DNA of 64,000 nucleotides from Bacteroidales bacterium (GTDB lineage: Bacteria > Bacteroidota > Bacteroidia > Bacteroidales > UBA932): contig JAGAIM010000003.1 of the NCBI GenBank assembly GCA_017626555.1, positions 1-64,000 on the forward strand, read 5' to 3'. This document shows, piece by piece, positions 1-8,676 of this stretch. Every line of letters starts with the position of its first letter. The stretch's first letter is position 1. The position numbers were made by a program, and so were the translations under genes. The notes beneath the pieces are model-generated. The model ran no database searches and was not told the DNA's origin. It worked only from the letters and a program-made list of their open reading frames with translations.

Positions 1-254
1 GCTCCACCGATACGACGTGACTTAACCTCAACCTGAGGAGTTACGTTCTCGAGGGCCTTCCTCCAAATATCTAGAGGAGCCTTGTCAGAATCTTTCATCT
101 TCTCGCCTACCATATCAATGGCATCGTAAAAAATAGAATACGCGATACTCTTCTTTCCCTGCAACATAAGGTTGTTCACGAAACGGGTTACGTTTACATC
201 GTGAAACTTAGGATCAGGAAGTAGAATCCTCTTCTTAGGCTTCGTTTTTCTCAT
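1..254 (-). CDS. rpsG: 30S ribosomal protein S7, 5' part only
   Basis: S7 binds the 3' domain of 16S rRNA and starts assembly of the small-subunit head. The readable 84 codons start at the ATG at 254-252 with [17 protein letters not shown] and include the S7 segments [14 protein letters not shown] and [14 protein letters not shown]. The rest lies beyond base 1, so the gene is truncated by the window and not by mutation. It sits 39 bases downstream of rpsL in the conserved str-operon order, and no promoter is seen between them. A run of T/A lies just before the start, with no Shine-Dalgarno, as usual for this phylum. Confidence 0.96.
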   Translation of the reverse strand, partial: MRKTKPKKRILLPDPKFHDVNVTRFVNNLMLQGKKSIAYSIFYDAIDMVGEKMKDSDKAPLDIWRKALENVTPQVEVKSRRIGG

Positions 255-293
255 TTTTTTTGAAAAAATTAGGTGATGAATGAATTAATAAAA

Positions 294-677
294 TTACTTC
301 TTAGATTTCTTTGGCCTCTTGGTACCGTAGAGAGAACGTGACTGTGTTCTTCCATCGACACCTGCTGTATCCAAAGCACCTCTAAGGATGTGGTAACGCA
401 CACCCGGAAGGTCCTTTACACGACCACCGCGAACGAGCACGATTGAGTGCTCCTGGAGGTTGTGACCCTCGCCAGGTATGTATGCATTGACCTCCTTTGA
501 GTTTGTAAGACGTACACGGGCAACCTTACGCATTGCTGAGTTAGGTTTCTTAGGTGTAGTAGTGTACACACGTACGCATACGCCTCTTCTCTGAGGACAA
601 GCATCCAACGCGCGAGATTTGCTCTTCTCTACGATAACCTCGCGTCCTTTGCGAACTAATTGTTGAATTGTAGGCAT
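294..677 (-). CDS. rpsL: 30S ribosomal protein S12
   Basis: S12 sits at the decoding centre and controls accuracy. All 127 residues align with the family: [26 protein letters not shown] and [13 protein letters not shown] are intact. The streptomycin-contact lysine in PKKPNS (K43 here, K42 in the E. coli scheme) and the lysine in GRVKDLPG are wild type, so no classic resistance substitution is present. The aspartate in KDLPG, methylthiolated by RimO in some bacteria, is also present. It is the first gene of a str-type operon with rpsG, with its own promoter 53-85 bases upstream. Confidence 0.98.
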   Translation of the reverse strand: MPTIQQLVRKGREVIVEKSKSRALDACPQRRGVCVRVYTTTPKKPNSAMRKVARVRLTNSKEVNAYIPGEGHNLQEHSIVLVRGGRVKDLPGVRYHILRGALDTAGVDGRTQSRSLYGTKRPKKSKK

Positions 678-729
678 AAATGTTTGTAAATAAATAATTT
701 ATGTTCATTTCCCCATATTTTGGGGGCTG

Positions 730-762
730 CAAATATACGAATAATTTTTTATTTATCAACAA
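730..762 (-). promoter_or_regulatory. Bacteroidota-type promoter for rpsL-rpsG
   Basis: On the minus strand TATATTTG (730-737) fits the -7 box TAnnTTTG, and a TTG lies 19 bases upstream at the -33 position (757-759). Transcription should start near 725. A small CCCC/GGGG hairpin (711-725) would fall at the 5' end of the leader and may be regulatory. Confidence 0.7.
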
Positions 763-1010
763 AAATATTGAATTTCAGTACTTTGGATTGTTGATAACTT
801 CTGCCCGGCGGCTTTTTTCACGGTTTTTACGCAGCACACTGCTCCAGCAAGAATCTCCACCCTAAAACCAGCAGAGGGTAAGCGCTTGAATATCAGCACC
901 TTGAGCAATCCACGTGCCGCACAAAGGGGAGCACGCAGATGATGTAAGCAGTTGAATGCCAAAGGATTAACATCCGACGCATAAAATGACCGGATTTTGG
1001 AAAGTATTGT
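763..1010. other. intergenic spacer without a gene
   Basis: This is the remainder of the roughly 370-base divergent gap between rpsL and the first GH92 gene. Reading both strands I see no RNA gene, repeat or conserved ORF. The short ORFs that cross it have no recognisable protein character. It holds the two divergent promoters at its ends and nothing else I can support. Confidence 0.6.
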
Positions 1011-1018
1011 TATATTTG
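1011..1018 (+). promoter_or_regulatory. -7 box upstream of the GH92 pair
   Basis: TATATTTG fits the -7 consensus TAnnTTTG; no good -33 TTTG lies at the right distance. Transcription from here would begin near 1025. That is downstream of the ATG at 986, which supports the ATG at 1052 as the true start of the GH92 gene. Confidence 0.5.
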
Positions 1019-1051
1019 CGGATAACGGAAGATTTGAAACAGAATACATAT

Positions 1052-3253
1052 ATGAGAAACTTATTTCGTGCTTTTCTTGCAGCGGTATGCCTGGCAGGAT
1101 GCTCAGGCGCAGACCCGTCGGATAATCTGGTTTCATCGGTAGATCCGAAAATCGGGTCGGGAGGACACGGACACGTCTTTGTCGGTGCGAATGTGCCTTT
1201 CGGTATGGTTCAACTCGGGCCGACCAGCATTCCGCAGACGTGGGACTGGTGCTCGGGCTATCACGACAGCGATTCCACTGTCATCGGATTTTCACACACG
1301 CATCTCAGCGGTACGGGCATCGGAGACCTTTTTGACATCACCGTAATGCCGGTCGTGGGTACAGATCTGACATACGCCCGTGGCAGTGAAAACGATCCGG
1401 AGTCCGGACTCTGGTCGTATGCCGACCGCAGCAGGGAGATTGCCCGTCCGGGATATTACAGCGTGCCTCTGACCCGCTATGGCATCAATGCAGAACTGAC
1501 GGCGACAAACCGCGTAGGTATGCACAGATACACCTTCCCGGAGTCGGATGAAGCAGGAATTGTCATAGACCTTCTGAACGGCGGATGCTGGGACGGGCCG
1601 GTCGAGACTCAGATAGAACAGGTTTCTGACAACGCGGTGCAGGGCTACAGATTCTCCAAAGGCTGGGCCGACGACCAGAAAATATATTTCTACGCCGAGT
1701 TCTCCAGACCGTTCAAGGATCTGAACATACATAGCATAGATTATCAGCCTTTCTATGCCAAGGCGGATTTCGACACAAAGGAGGGAGAGCAGATTGTGAT
1801 GAAGGTGGCGATCTCCCCTGTAAGCATCGAGGGTGCAAAGGCCAATATGCAGGCAGAACTTCCGGGATGGGATTTCGATGCAGTGGCGCAGGAAGCGGAA
1901 AAGGCCTGGAACAACGAACTCGGAAAAATTCGTATCGAGACAGCAAATGAAGATATCCGAAAGATATTCTACACTGCATTGTACCACACTATGATAGCCC
2001 CTTCAACATTCTGCGACATCGACGGGGCATACCGGGGAGCAGACGGACAGTCCCACGCAGACCCGGGACATATCACCCACACAACCTTCTCATTATGGGA
2101 CACTTACAGAGCCGCTATGCCTTTATACAGCATATTCCAGCCTGAGCGCTACACCGATTTCATCAATACGATGCTGGCCATTTACAAGGAGCAGGGAAAA
2201 CTTCCGGTGTGGCATCTGCACGGATGCGAGACCAACTGTATGGTGGGTAACCCGGGCATTCCTCCAGTAGCAGACGCCATAATAAAAGGCTTCGACGGCA
2301 TTGACTACGAACTGGCTTTCGAGGCAATGAAGGCCTCTGCCCTCAGGCCTGACAGGGGACAGGATCATAGGATGAAATATGGATATCTGCCGAACGATCT
2401 GTTCAATGAGTCTGTAGCATACGACCTGGAGTATGCACTGGCCGATGGAGCACTGGCCAATGCTGCCAAGGCTCTCGGGAAGGAGGAAGACCATCAGTAT
2501 TTCCAGAACCGGAGCAGGTCATACCGCCAACTTTACGACCCGCAACTGAGATTCATAAGAGGCAAGGACAGCAAGGGTGAATTCCGCAAGGACTATAGTC
2601 CGTTCCACTCTTCTCACCGCGCTGATGACTACTGCGAGGGCAACGGATGGCAATACACCTGGCTCGTACCTCACGACCTTGAGGGTCTTATGGAGTGTTT
2701 CGGCAGCAAGGAGGCATTCATCGAAAAGTTGGATTCTCTATTCATAGTTCCGTCCATAATCGAGGGTGAGGAGGTATCGCCTGATATTTCCGGACTTATC
2801 GGACAATATGCCCACGGAAACGAGCCGAGCCACCATATACTGTATTTCTACACTATGGCCGGACAACCCTGGAAGACAGCAGAGAAGGTTCGGGAGGTGC
2901 TGAAAACCCTATACAGCACAAGCCCTGACGGACTTTCAGGCAATGAAGATGTAGGCCAGATGTCCGCCTGGTATATCCTTTCAGCCCTGGGATTCTATCA
3001 GGTGGAGCCGGGATCAGACCGATACTGGTTCGGCTCCCCTCTGATCGACGGTGCGGAAATCTGCACGGGCAGGGACAAGGATGGGGCTGAGATAACATTC
3101 AGAATAACTGCCGAAAACAACAGTCCGGAAAACATTTATATCCAGAGTATTACCCTCAACGGGGAAGAATACAGAAAGGGATACATTGAACATAAGGATA
3201 TTGTCCGTGGCGGGGATCTCATCCTGAAGATGGGGCCAGAACCGGCAAAATGA
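1052..3253 (+). CDS. GH92 alpha-1,2-mannosidase family lipoprotein (first of pair)
   Basis: GH92 enzymes are calcium-dependent, inverting exo-alpha-mannosidases that trim mannosyl residues from N-glycans or mannans. I start at 1052 because it gives a lipoprotein signal (MRNLFRAFLAAVCLAGC) and lies after the likely promoter; an ATG at 986 would add 22 residues without signal character. The 733-residue product has the usual GH92 length. CEGNGWQYTW contains the putative general acid (E529), HGNEPSHH follows (E591), and the base motif reads GNED (D633). The stop overlaps the next gene by four bases (ATGA), so the two GH92 genes are translationally coupled. Location is inferred to be a periplasmic or surface lipoprotein. 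No SusC/SusD pair is next to it. Confidence 0.88.
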   Translation: MRNLFRAFLAAVCLAGCSGADPSDNLVSSVDPKIGSGGHGHVFVGANVPFGMVQLGPTSIPQTWDWCSGYHDSDSTVIGFSHTHLSGTGIGDLFDITVMPVVGTDLTYARGSENDPESGLWSYADRSREIARPGYYSVPLTRYGINAELTATNRVGMHRYTFPESDEAGIVIDLLNGGCWDGPVETQIEQVSDNAVQGYRFSKGWADDQKIYFYAEFSRPFKDLNIHSIDYQPFYAKADFDTKEGEQIVMKVAISPVSIEGAKANMQAELPGWDFDAVAQEAEKAWNNELGKIRIETANEDIRKIFYTALYHTMIAPSTFCDIDGAYRGADGQSHADPGHITHTTFSLWDTYRAAMPLYSIFQPERYTDFINTMLAIYKEQGKLPVWHLHGCETNCMVGNPGIPPVADAIIKGFDGIDYELAFEAMKASALRPDRGQDHRMKYGYLPNDLFNESVAYDLEYALADGALANAAKALGKEEDHQYFQNRSRSYRQLYDPQLRFIRGKDSKGEFRKDYSPFHSSHRADDYCEGNGWQYTWLVPHDLEGLMECFGSKEAFIEKLDSLFIVPSIIEGEEVSPDISGLIGQYAHGNEPSHHILYFYTMAGQPWKTAEKVREVLKTLYSTSPDGLSGNEDVGQMSAWYILSALGFYQVEPGSDRYWFGSPLIDGAEICTGRDKDGAEITFRITAENNSPENIYIQSITLNGEEYRKGYIEHKDIVRGGDLILKMGPEPAK

Positions 3254-5505
3254 AACCTGAAATGAAAAGACTGTTATTGATAACGGCTACAATCTGCCTT
3301 CTGGGCGCCTGCAGCACGCATAAGCCCGAAATGGTAACCGACCCGGCGGAATATGTATCCACACTGACCGGTACTCTTTCGCACCACGCATTCTCCACAG
3401 GAAACACCTATCCGGCTACAGCCCTTCCTTGGGGTATGAACTTCTGGACTCCGGTCACCGGAAAGATGGGTGACGGATGGGCATACCGCTATGACCACAA
3501 TATGATAAGGGGACTGAAGCAGACACATCAACCGTCGCCGTGGATCAATGACTACGGTCAGTTCGCCATTATGCCTGTGAGAGACGCTTCTGATGTGGAC
3601 GAAAACGCCCGTGCCAGTTGGTTCTCACACAAAAGCGAAACCGCGAAGCCATATTATTACAGCGTATATCTGGCAGATCACGACATAACAGCCGAACTCT
3701 CCCCTACCGAACGCGCTGCAGCATTCGTTTTCACATATCCGGAAAGCGAGACCTCAGGAGTGGTAATTGATGCCTTTGACAACGGTTCATATATCAAGGT
3801 CATCCCAGAAGAAAGAACGGTAATCGGCTTCACGACCAAGAACAGCGGAGGAGTGCCGGACAATTTCAGAAACTGGTTCGTGTTGAAATTCGATAAAGAT
3901 TTCGACAATTGGACACTGTACGACGGGCCGGATAATCCAGCACCTGGTAATATGGCTCTTGAAGGTGAGCACATCATCGCCTCCATCGCATTCAAGACCG
4001 TACGTGGAGAGAAGGTGGGAGTCAAGGCTGCATCTTCGTTCATATCATTGGAACAGGCCTGGAGGAATTTTGAAGAAGTGGAACAATTGACTTTCGAGCA
4101 GGTGAAAAAGGCAGCCAAGAACCGCTGGAACGAGGTTTTGGGACGCATCGAAGTAGGAGGAGGAACGCCAGACCAGCATCGAACCTTCTATTCCTGCCTT
4201 TACAGAAGCCTCCTGTTTCCACGTAAATTCTACGAAATCGACCAAAGCGGCAAACCTGTCCACTACAGCCCGTACAACGGAGAAATATGTGAAGGATATC
4301 TTTACACCGACACCGGATTCTGGGACACCTTCCGTGCCCTCTTCCCGTTGCTGAACCTCGTCTATCCTTCAGTGAACCGGGAGATCCAGCAGGGTCTTGC
4401 CAATATTGCCCGTGAAAATGACTTCCTTCCTGAATGGGCCAGTCCGGGCCACAGGGGATGTATGGTGGGAAACAATTCCGCTTCGGTGGTCGCTGATGCC
4501 ATCCTGAAAGGCATCACTCCGGAAGAAGACTGGCAGACTCTGTACGACTGCATTGTATATGGAACGGAACACGTTCATCCTGAAGTAAGTTCCACAGGCC
4601 GCCTGGGGCACGACTATTACAATACCCTCGGCTATATTCCTTACAATGTCGGGATTCACGAAAATGTAGCCCGTACCCTCGAATATGCATACAATGACTG
4701 GTGCATCCTTCAACTGGCCCGCAAACTCGGCCGTCTTGAGGAAGAACTCGAAAAATGGGAAGCCCGCTCGGCCAATTGGAAGAATGTATTCGACCCGTCG
4801 CACAATCTGATGCGCGGCCGCAATGCAGACGGATCTTTCCAGGAGCCTTTCAGCCCGTACAAATGGGGAGGAGCATTCACTGAGGGCAATGCCTGGCATT
4901 ATACCTGGTCGGTATTCCACGATGTAGAGGGACTGAAGGAGGCTATGGGCGGAACCGAAGCGTTTACGGAAATGCTTGACTCTGTATTTGTAGTTCCTCC
5001 GGTTTATGACGACACATATTATGGCTACCGCATACACGAAATCACAGAAATGCAGGTGGCTGATATGGGCAATTACGCCCACGGCAATCAGCCGGCTCAG
5101 CACATAATATATTTATATGACTGGACCGACCAGCCTTGGAAGGCTCAGAAATGGATCCGTGAAGTTATGGACAGGCTTTATAGCGCCCAGCCTGACGGAT
5201 ACTGCGGAGATGAGGACAACGGACAGACATCAGCCTGGTACGTATTCTCCGCACTGGGATTCTATCCTGTATGTCCCGCATCTGAAGAATACGCAATAGG
5301 AACCCCATATTTTCCAAGAATGAAAGTGCATCTGGAGAACGGTAAAGAATTGGAAATCAATGCTGCCAACACTGACGGAAGCACCGATAATCTAAGCGCA
5401 TACATCAAGGATATCAACCTGGGAGGAAGGAAATGGAAGGAAAATTTCCTTCGATATGAAGATCTTGTCGATGGAAACACCCTGACATTCACTATGCATA
5501 ATTAA
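3250..5505 (+). CDS. GH92 alpha-mannosidase family lipoprotein (second of pair)
   Basis: This is the second calcium-dependent exo-alpha-mannosidase, 751 residues, with a lipoprotein signal (MKRLLLITATICLLGAC); the ATG at 3262 is an alternative start. The order NPFA-type N-terminal beta-domain then alpha/alpha barrel is inferred from family knowledge. Visible motifs are TEGNAWHYTW (E545, putative acid), HGNQPAQH (Q614) and GDEDNGQTSAWY (D654, D656). The 111-residue spacing from E545 to D656 equals what I recall for the characterised enzyme BT3990 (E533 to D644). It differs from its partner at two active-site positions (Q for E in HGNxP, D for N in GxED), so the two probably cleave different linkages or aglycones. 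Ends at a strong terminator. Confidence 0.88.
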   Translation: MKPEMKRLLLITATICLLGACSTHKPEMVTDPAEYVSTLTGTLSHHAFSTGNTYPATALPWGMNFWTPVTGKMGDGWAYRYDHNMIRGLKQTHQPSPWINDYGQFAIMPVRDASDVDENARASWFSHKSETAKPYYYSVYLADHDITAELSPTERAAAFVFTYPESETSGVVIDAFDNGSYIKVIPEERTVIGFTTKNSGGVPDNFRNWFVLKFDKDFDNWTLYDGPDNPAPGNMALEGEHIIASIAFKTVRGEKVGVKAASSFISLEQAWRNFEEVEQLTFEQVKKAAKNRWNEVLGRIEVGGGTPDQHRTFYSCLYRSLLFPRKFYEIDQSGKPVHYSPYNGEICEGYLYTDTGFWDTFRALFPLLNLVYPSVNREIQQGLANIARENDFLPEWASPGHRGCMVGNNSASVVADAILKGITPEEDWQTLYDCIVYGTEHVHPEVSSTGRLGHDYYNTLGYIPYNVGIHENVARTLEYAYNDWCILQLARKLGRLEEELEKWEARSANWKNVFDPSHNLMRGRNADGSFQEPFSPYKWGGAFTEGNAWHYTWSVFHDVEGLKEAMGGTEAFTEMLDSVFVVPPVYDDTYYGYRIHEITEMQVADMGNYAHGNQPAQHIIYLYDWTDQPWKAQKWIREVMDRLYSAQPDGYCGDEDNGQTSAWYVFSALGFYPVCPASEEYAIGTPYFPRMKVHLENGKELEINAANTDGSTDNLSAYIKDINLGGRKWKENFLRYEDLVDGNTLTFTMHN

Positions 5506-5510
5506 TTGAT

Positions 5511-5548
5511 ATGAACCCCGAAAGTCAGACAAAACTTTCGGGGTTCAT
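5511..5548. terminator. bidirectional terminator, perfect 15-bp stem
   Basis: ATGAACCCCGAAAGT (5511-5525) and its exact reverse complement (5534-5548) enclose an 8-base loop. It sits between the converging GH92 pair and the M3 peptidase gene and can serve both strands. Confidence 0.85.
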
Positions 5549-5571
5549 ATCACGATATCGGAGATGAAAAA

Positions 5572-7599
5572 CTAAAGGCCGCGACCACGGAGGAGGGCTC
5601 CGGCATCAGGATCAGCGCCACGGAAACGACGGTAGAGATCCATAGGCTCGTCGCTGCCGCCCTTTTCGAGGACATTGCGGCGGAATGACATTGCTGTCTC
5701 CTTATCGAAGATACCCTTCTGCATAAAGAGTTCGAAGGCATCCTTGTCGAGAACCTCTGCCCAGAGATAACTGTAGTAGCCTGCGCTGTATCCGCCGCTG
5801 AAGATGTGGGCGAAATATGTGCTGCGATAGCGTGGGATGATCTCGTCGATGAGACCCATTTCTTCGCAGGCAGCCTTTTCGAATGCCATAGGATCAAGAC
5901 CCTCAGCAGATGTAAGTTCGTGCCACTTCATATCGAGGATCGATGCCGCTGCAAGCTCTGTGGTCATAAAGCCCTGGTTGAAGTTTGCGGCAGCCTCGAT
6001 CTTGGCTACGAGAGAGTCAGGAATGACTTCGCCTGTCTCATAGTGACGTGCATAATCTGCAAGAACCTCCTTCTGGAATGCCCAGTTCTCCATAATCTGT
6101 GACGGAAGTTCCACGAAATCACGTGCTACAGATGTTCCGCTTACGCTCTTGTAGGTACACTGGCTGAGAAGGCCGTGGAGAGCGTGTCCGAACTCGTGGA
6201 AGAGAGTCTCCACATTGTCAAGAGAAAGGAGGGACGGCTTGTCGGCTGCAGGCTTTGCGAAGTTGCCGACATTCACGATTACAGGACGGATGTCCTCACC
6301 ACCGATGACTTCCTGATTGACGAAGTTTGTCATCCAGGCACCGCCTCTCTTTGTGCTGCGTGGGAAGTAGTCGGTAAGGATTACTCCGATGAGAGAACCG
6401 TCTGCATCAGTCACCTTGAAGCCTTCGACATCCTCGTGATATACAGGGATATCCTCAAGTTTCTCGTACTGAAGTCCCCATAGTTTTGTGGTAAGGTCGA
6501 ATACTCCCTGACGGACGTTCTCCATCTGGAAATATGGCTTTGTCTGTTCCTCGTCGAGGGCATATTTTGCCTTGCGCACCTTCTCTGTATAATAAGCCCA
6601 GTCCCAAGGCTCGATCACGCTGCCCTCAGGAAGGAGGCCTGCCTTGATATCCTCGTCCATAAACACCTGCATATCCGCAATCTCCTCCTTTGCCTTAGCC
6701 ACAGCCGGAGCCATTATGCTCGCAAGGAATGAGTCAACGGTCTCAGGATTTCCGGCCATCTTGTCGGCAAGGATCATCTGTGCAGGATTGTCATAACCGA
6801 GAAGGTTAGCCTTCTCGATGCGAAGAGCCATCATCCTGACCATCAGGTCCTTATTGTCATATTCATTTCCGTTGTTGCCACGTGAAGAATAGGCCTTGAA
6901 CATCTTCTCACGGAGGGCACGGTCCTCGGTAGCAGCCATCGCCTCGCCATACTCGGAAATAGATACTCCGAACTCCTCTGCAAATGCATTGTTTTCAGCC
7001 AGAAGGTTGTTGCCAAATGTATTTGAAAGCGATGAAAGTTCCATATTGATCTCGCGCATACGTACCTGGGACGCCTCATCAAGGGCAACACCGTTCTTCA
7101 CGAATGCATTGTGGAGGTTCTTGAGGGTCATCTTCTGCTCCTGATTCAGGCCGAGATTGTCGATATCCTTGTAGAGGGCATCCACCTTGGCGAAGAAATA
7201 TGGATTCATAAAGATGTTGTCGCTGTGTTCTGAAATCAGAGGAAGAGCCTGCTCGACGATCTTCTGGAGAGACTCGGTAGCGTCTGATTCCGATACATTG
7301 AACAGAACCATAGAAACACGGTCAAGGATGGCACCGGAACGCTCGTATGCCTCGACCACATTCTCGAATGTAGGAGCATCTGCATTGGCAATGATGGCAT
7401 CTATCTCGCCCTGCTGCTGGCGTATTCCCATCTCGATTGCAGGGATATAGTGCTTCTCCTGGATCTGGGTGAAATCCGGAATTCCGTACGGTGTATCCCA
7501 TTCTGTAAGGAAAGGATTTATATTATTGCAGGATATTGCTGCCATAATGATTGTTGTGATAAGTAGTATTCTTTTCATATTTCGGGTTGTTTTATTCAT
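5572..7599 (-). CDS. M3 family metallopeptidase (peptidyl-dipeptidase/oligopeptidase type), lipoprotein
   Basis: M3 peptidases are zinc enzymes that cut short peptides. The zinc motif HEFGH is at residues 468-472, with the third ligand most likely E497 in VELPSQIMENW, and the C-terminal fold motif YRSTYFAHIFSGGYSAGYYSYLWAEV is typical. An N-terminal signal ending in MAAISC indicates a lipoprotein; no acidic surface-export stretch follows the cysteine, so a periplasmic face is more likely. The start at 7599 lies within the end of the upstream gene (ATGAATAA overlap, 8 bases); a second ATG at 7578 gives a tighter signal peptide and could be the true start. It is last in the receptor/DUF5689 operon, which suggests a role in processing imported peptides. 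Length (675) fits Dcp-like members. Confidence 0.9.
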   Translation of the reverse strand: MNKTTRNMKRILLITTIIMAAISCNNINPFLTEWDTPYGIPDFTQIQEKHYIPAIEMGIRQQQGEIDAIIANADAPTFENVVEAYERSGAILDRVSMVLFNVSESDATESLQKIVEQALPLISEHSDNIFMNPYFFAKVDALYKDIDNLGLNQEQKMTLKNLHNAFVKNGVALDEASQVRMREINMELSSLSNTFGNNLLAENNAFAEEFGVSISEYGEAMAATEDRALREKMFKAYSSRGNNGNEYDNKDLMVRMMALRIEKANLLGYDNPAQMILADKMAGNPETVDSFLASIMAPAVAKAKEEIADMQVFMDEDIKAGLLPEGSVIEPWDWAYYTEKVRKAKYALDEEQTKPYFQMENVRQGVFDLTTKLWGLQYEKLEDIPVYHEDVEGFKVTDADGSLIGVILTDYFPRSTKRGGAWMTNFVNQEVIGGEDIRPVIVNVGNFAKPAADKPSLLSLDNVETLFHEFGHALHGLLSQCTYKSVSGTSVARDFVELPSQIMENWAFQKEVLADYARHYETGEVIPDSLVAKIEAAANFNQGFMTTELAAASILDMKWHELTSAEGLDPMAFEKAACEEMGLIDEIIPRYRSTYFAHIFSGGYSAGYYSYLWAEVLDKDAFELFMQKGIFDKETAMSFRRNVLEKGGSDEPMDLYRRFRGADPDAGALLRGRGL

Positions 7600-8641
7600 A
7601 CCAAGGAGTGCCGTCGGCTTTCCTGACTCCGCTGAGGTCTATGAGGGTGAACTGGGCAGCGCCCTTGTATTCTGTGAGGATGCCGGTAAATGATACGGTA
7701 GCCTTTCCGTCCAGTACTTCCTGAGGGATTTCGGTGTCGGCAAAGCGGGCATATCCGCTGGAGCGTACCTGAACGTCAGTCTTGCCCATCTTGAAATACT
7801 GGCTCACCGAATAGGCCATAGAACCGATTCCAGTGCTCTTTCTGAGAGCACCTACTGTCGAGCCTGCGGCCTCGACACTGTCGAAATTACCGGCATTGAG
7901 GTATTCCTTCCACTTTGCCTCAGAGCAAGCCCAGGTCGTAACCCCGTAATTGTCAGGACCTTCCTCATCGATAAAGATACCGTTGTTGGTATAGTCCTTT
8001 CTGTTTCCGTTAGGATCGACGTAGGCAAGAATGAAGATATGATCGTCATACTTGAGGTCCTCGATGGTAACGAGACGTCCCAGATTCACATCCTTGTGAA
8101 GGTCGGCCTCCTTTACCACAACCGGCTGTACAGGATCGTCGTACTTACCCTTGAAAACGTGCTGGTCGATGATATACGCGTGCTCGAGATATCCGGTCTC
8201 ATACTCCCCTGTCGGATCCTCATAACCAATGTTGATCATACCGTTGTAGTCGCCAACAGTGAGGCCGGAGCAGTCGATATAGAGCCACTGACCGAGCTTG
8301 TACTCGTTGTAAAGGCCGTTCTTTCCGATCTTTATCTCGATGCCGGCTGTCTCATCCTGGATATAAAGGCTCTTGTAGAGGTTGCCGACCTGATCAGAGG
8401 TGGTCACCTGACCTTTGATCACGCAGTTCTTCTCCACCACGTATGGCTTGTTGCCGTTCTGGGCATACATAGCCTTCACATCAGCGATGGACGTGAACTT
8501 GCCGAAGTCTGCGTCAGTATAGATGTACTGCTCCTGAGGATCAGGATATTTGCCTGTAAATACAGGCTGGAACTCCTCGCATCCTGCGAAGAGGGCCGCT
8601 GCAGCAATGATTAATGTATATACTCTCTTCATAATATTCAT
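7592..8641 (-). CDS. DUF5689-type OB-fold lipoprotein
   Basis: The 349-residue lipoprotein (signal MKRVYTLIIAAAALFAGC) has the DUF5689 pattern: CVIKGQVTTSDQVGN, LYIQDETAGIEIKIG and LGQWLYIDCSG look like a beta-rich OB-type domain, and a second similar unit lies near the C-terminus (TGILTEYKGAAQFTLIDL). This family is usually encoded beside TonB receptors and secreted nucleases in Bacteroidota, which is the case here. A function in binding polymer at the cell surface is inference; no catalytic motif is visible. The start at 8641 or the ATG at 8632 are both possible. Its stop overlaps the next gene. Confidence 0.8.
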   Translation of the reverse strand: MNIMKRVYTLIIAAAALFAGCEEFQPVFTGKYPDPQEQYIYTDADFGKFTSIADVKAMYAQNGNKPYVVEKNCVIKGQVTTSDQVGNLYKSLYIQDETAGIEIKIGKNGLYNEYKLGQWLYIDCSGLTVGDYNGMINIGYEDPTGEYETGYLEHAYIIDQHVFKGKYDDPVQPVVVKEADLHKDVNLGRLVTIEDLKYDDHIFILAYVDPNGNRKDYTNNGIFIDEEGPDNYGVTTWACSEAKWKEYLNAGNFDSVEAAGSTVGALRKSTGIGSMAYSVSQYFKMGKTDVQVRSSGYARFADTEIPQEVLDGKATVSFTGILTEYKGAAQFTLIDLSGVRKADGTPWYE

Positions 8642-8646
8642 TTTAA

Positions 8647-8674
8647 GATCCTTCGCTACGCTCAGGATGACAAG
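8647..8674. repeat. REP-like palindromic unit downstream of the TonB receptor
   Basis: GATCCTTCGCTACGCTCAGG followed by ATGACAA has the form of widespread intergenic REP-like repeats, with a small stem ATCCT/AGGAT. It fills almost all of the 35-base gap between the receptor and the DUF5689 gene. The motif core CTTCGCTnCGCTC resembles the larger cluster at 11647-11778. Confidence 0.55.
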
Positions 8675-8676
8675 TG

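Noticed and set aside
986-1051. Longer start for the first GH92 gene
   Set aside because: The added residues precede a clear lipoprotein signal and lie upstream of the likely promoter.
3250-5505. Loss of the GH92 general acid in the second enzyme (HGNQP)
   Set aside because: The general acid is more likely the Glu in EGNAWHY (E545), whose 111-residue spacing to D656 matches the known enzyme; the Q614 change is at another position.
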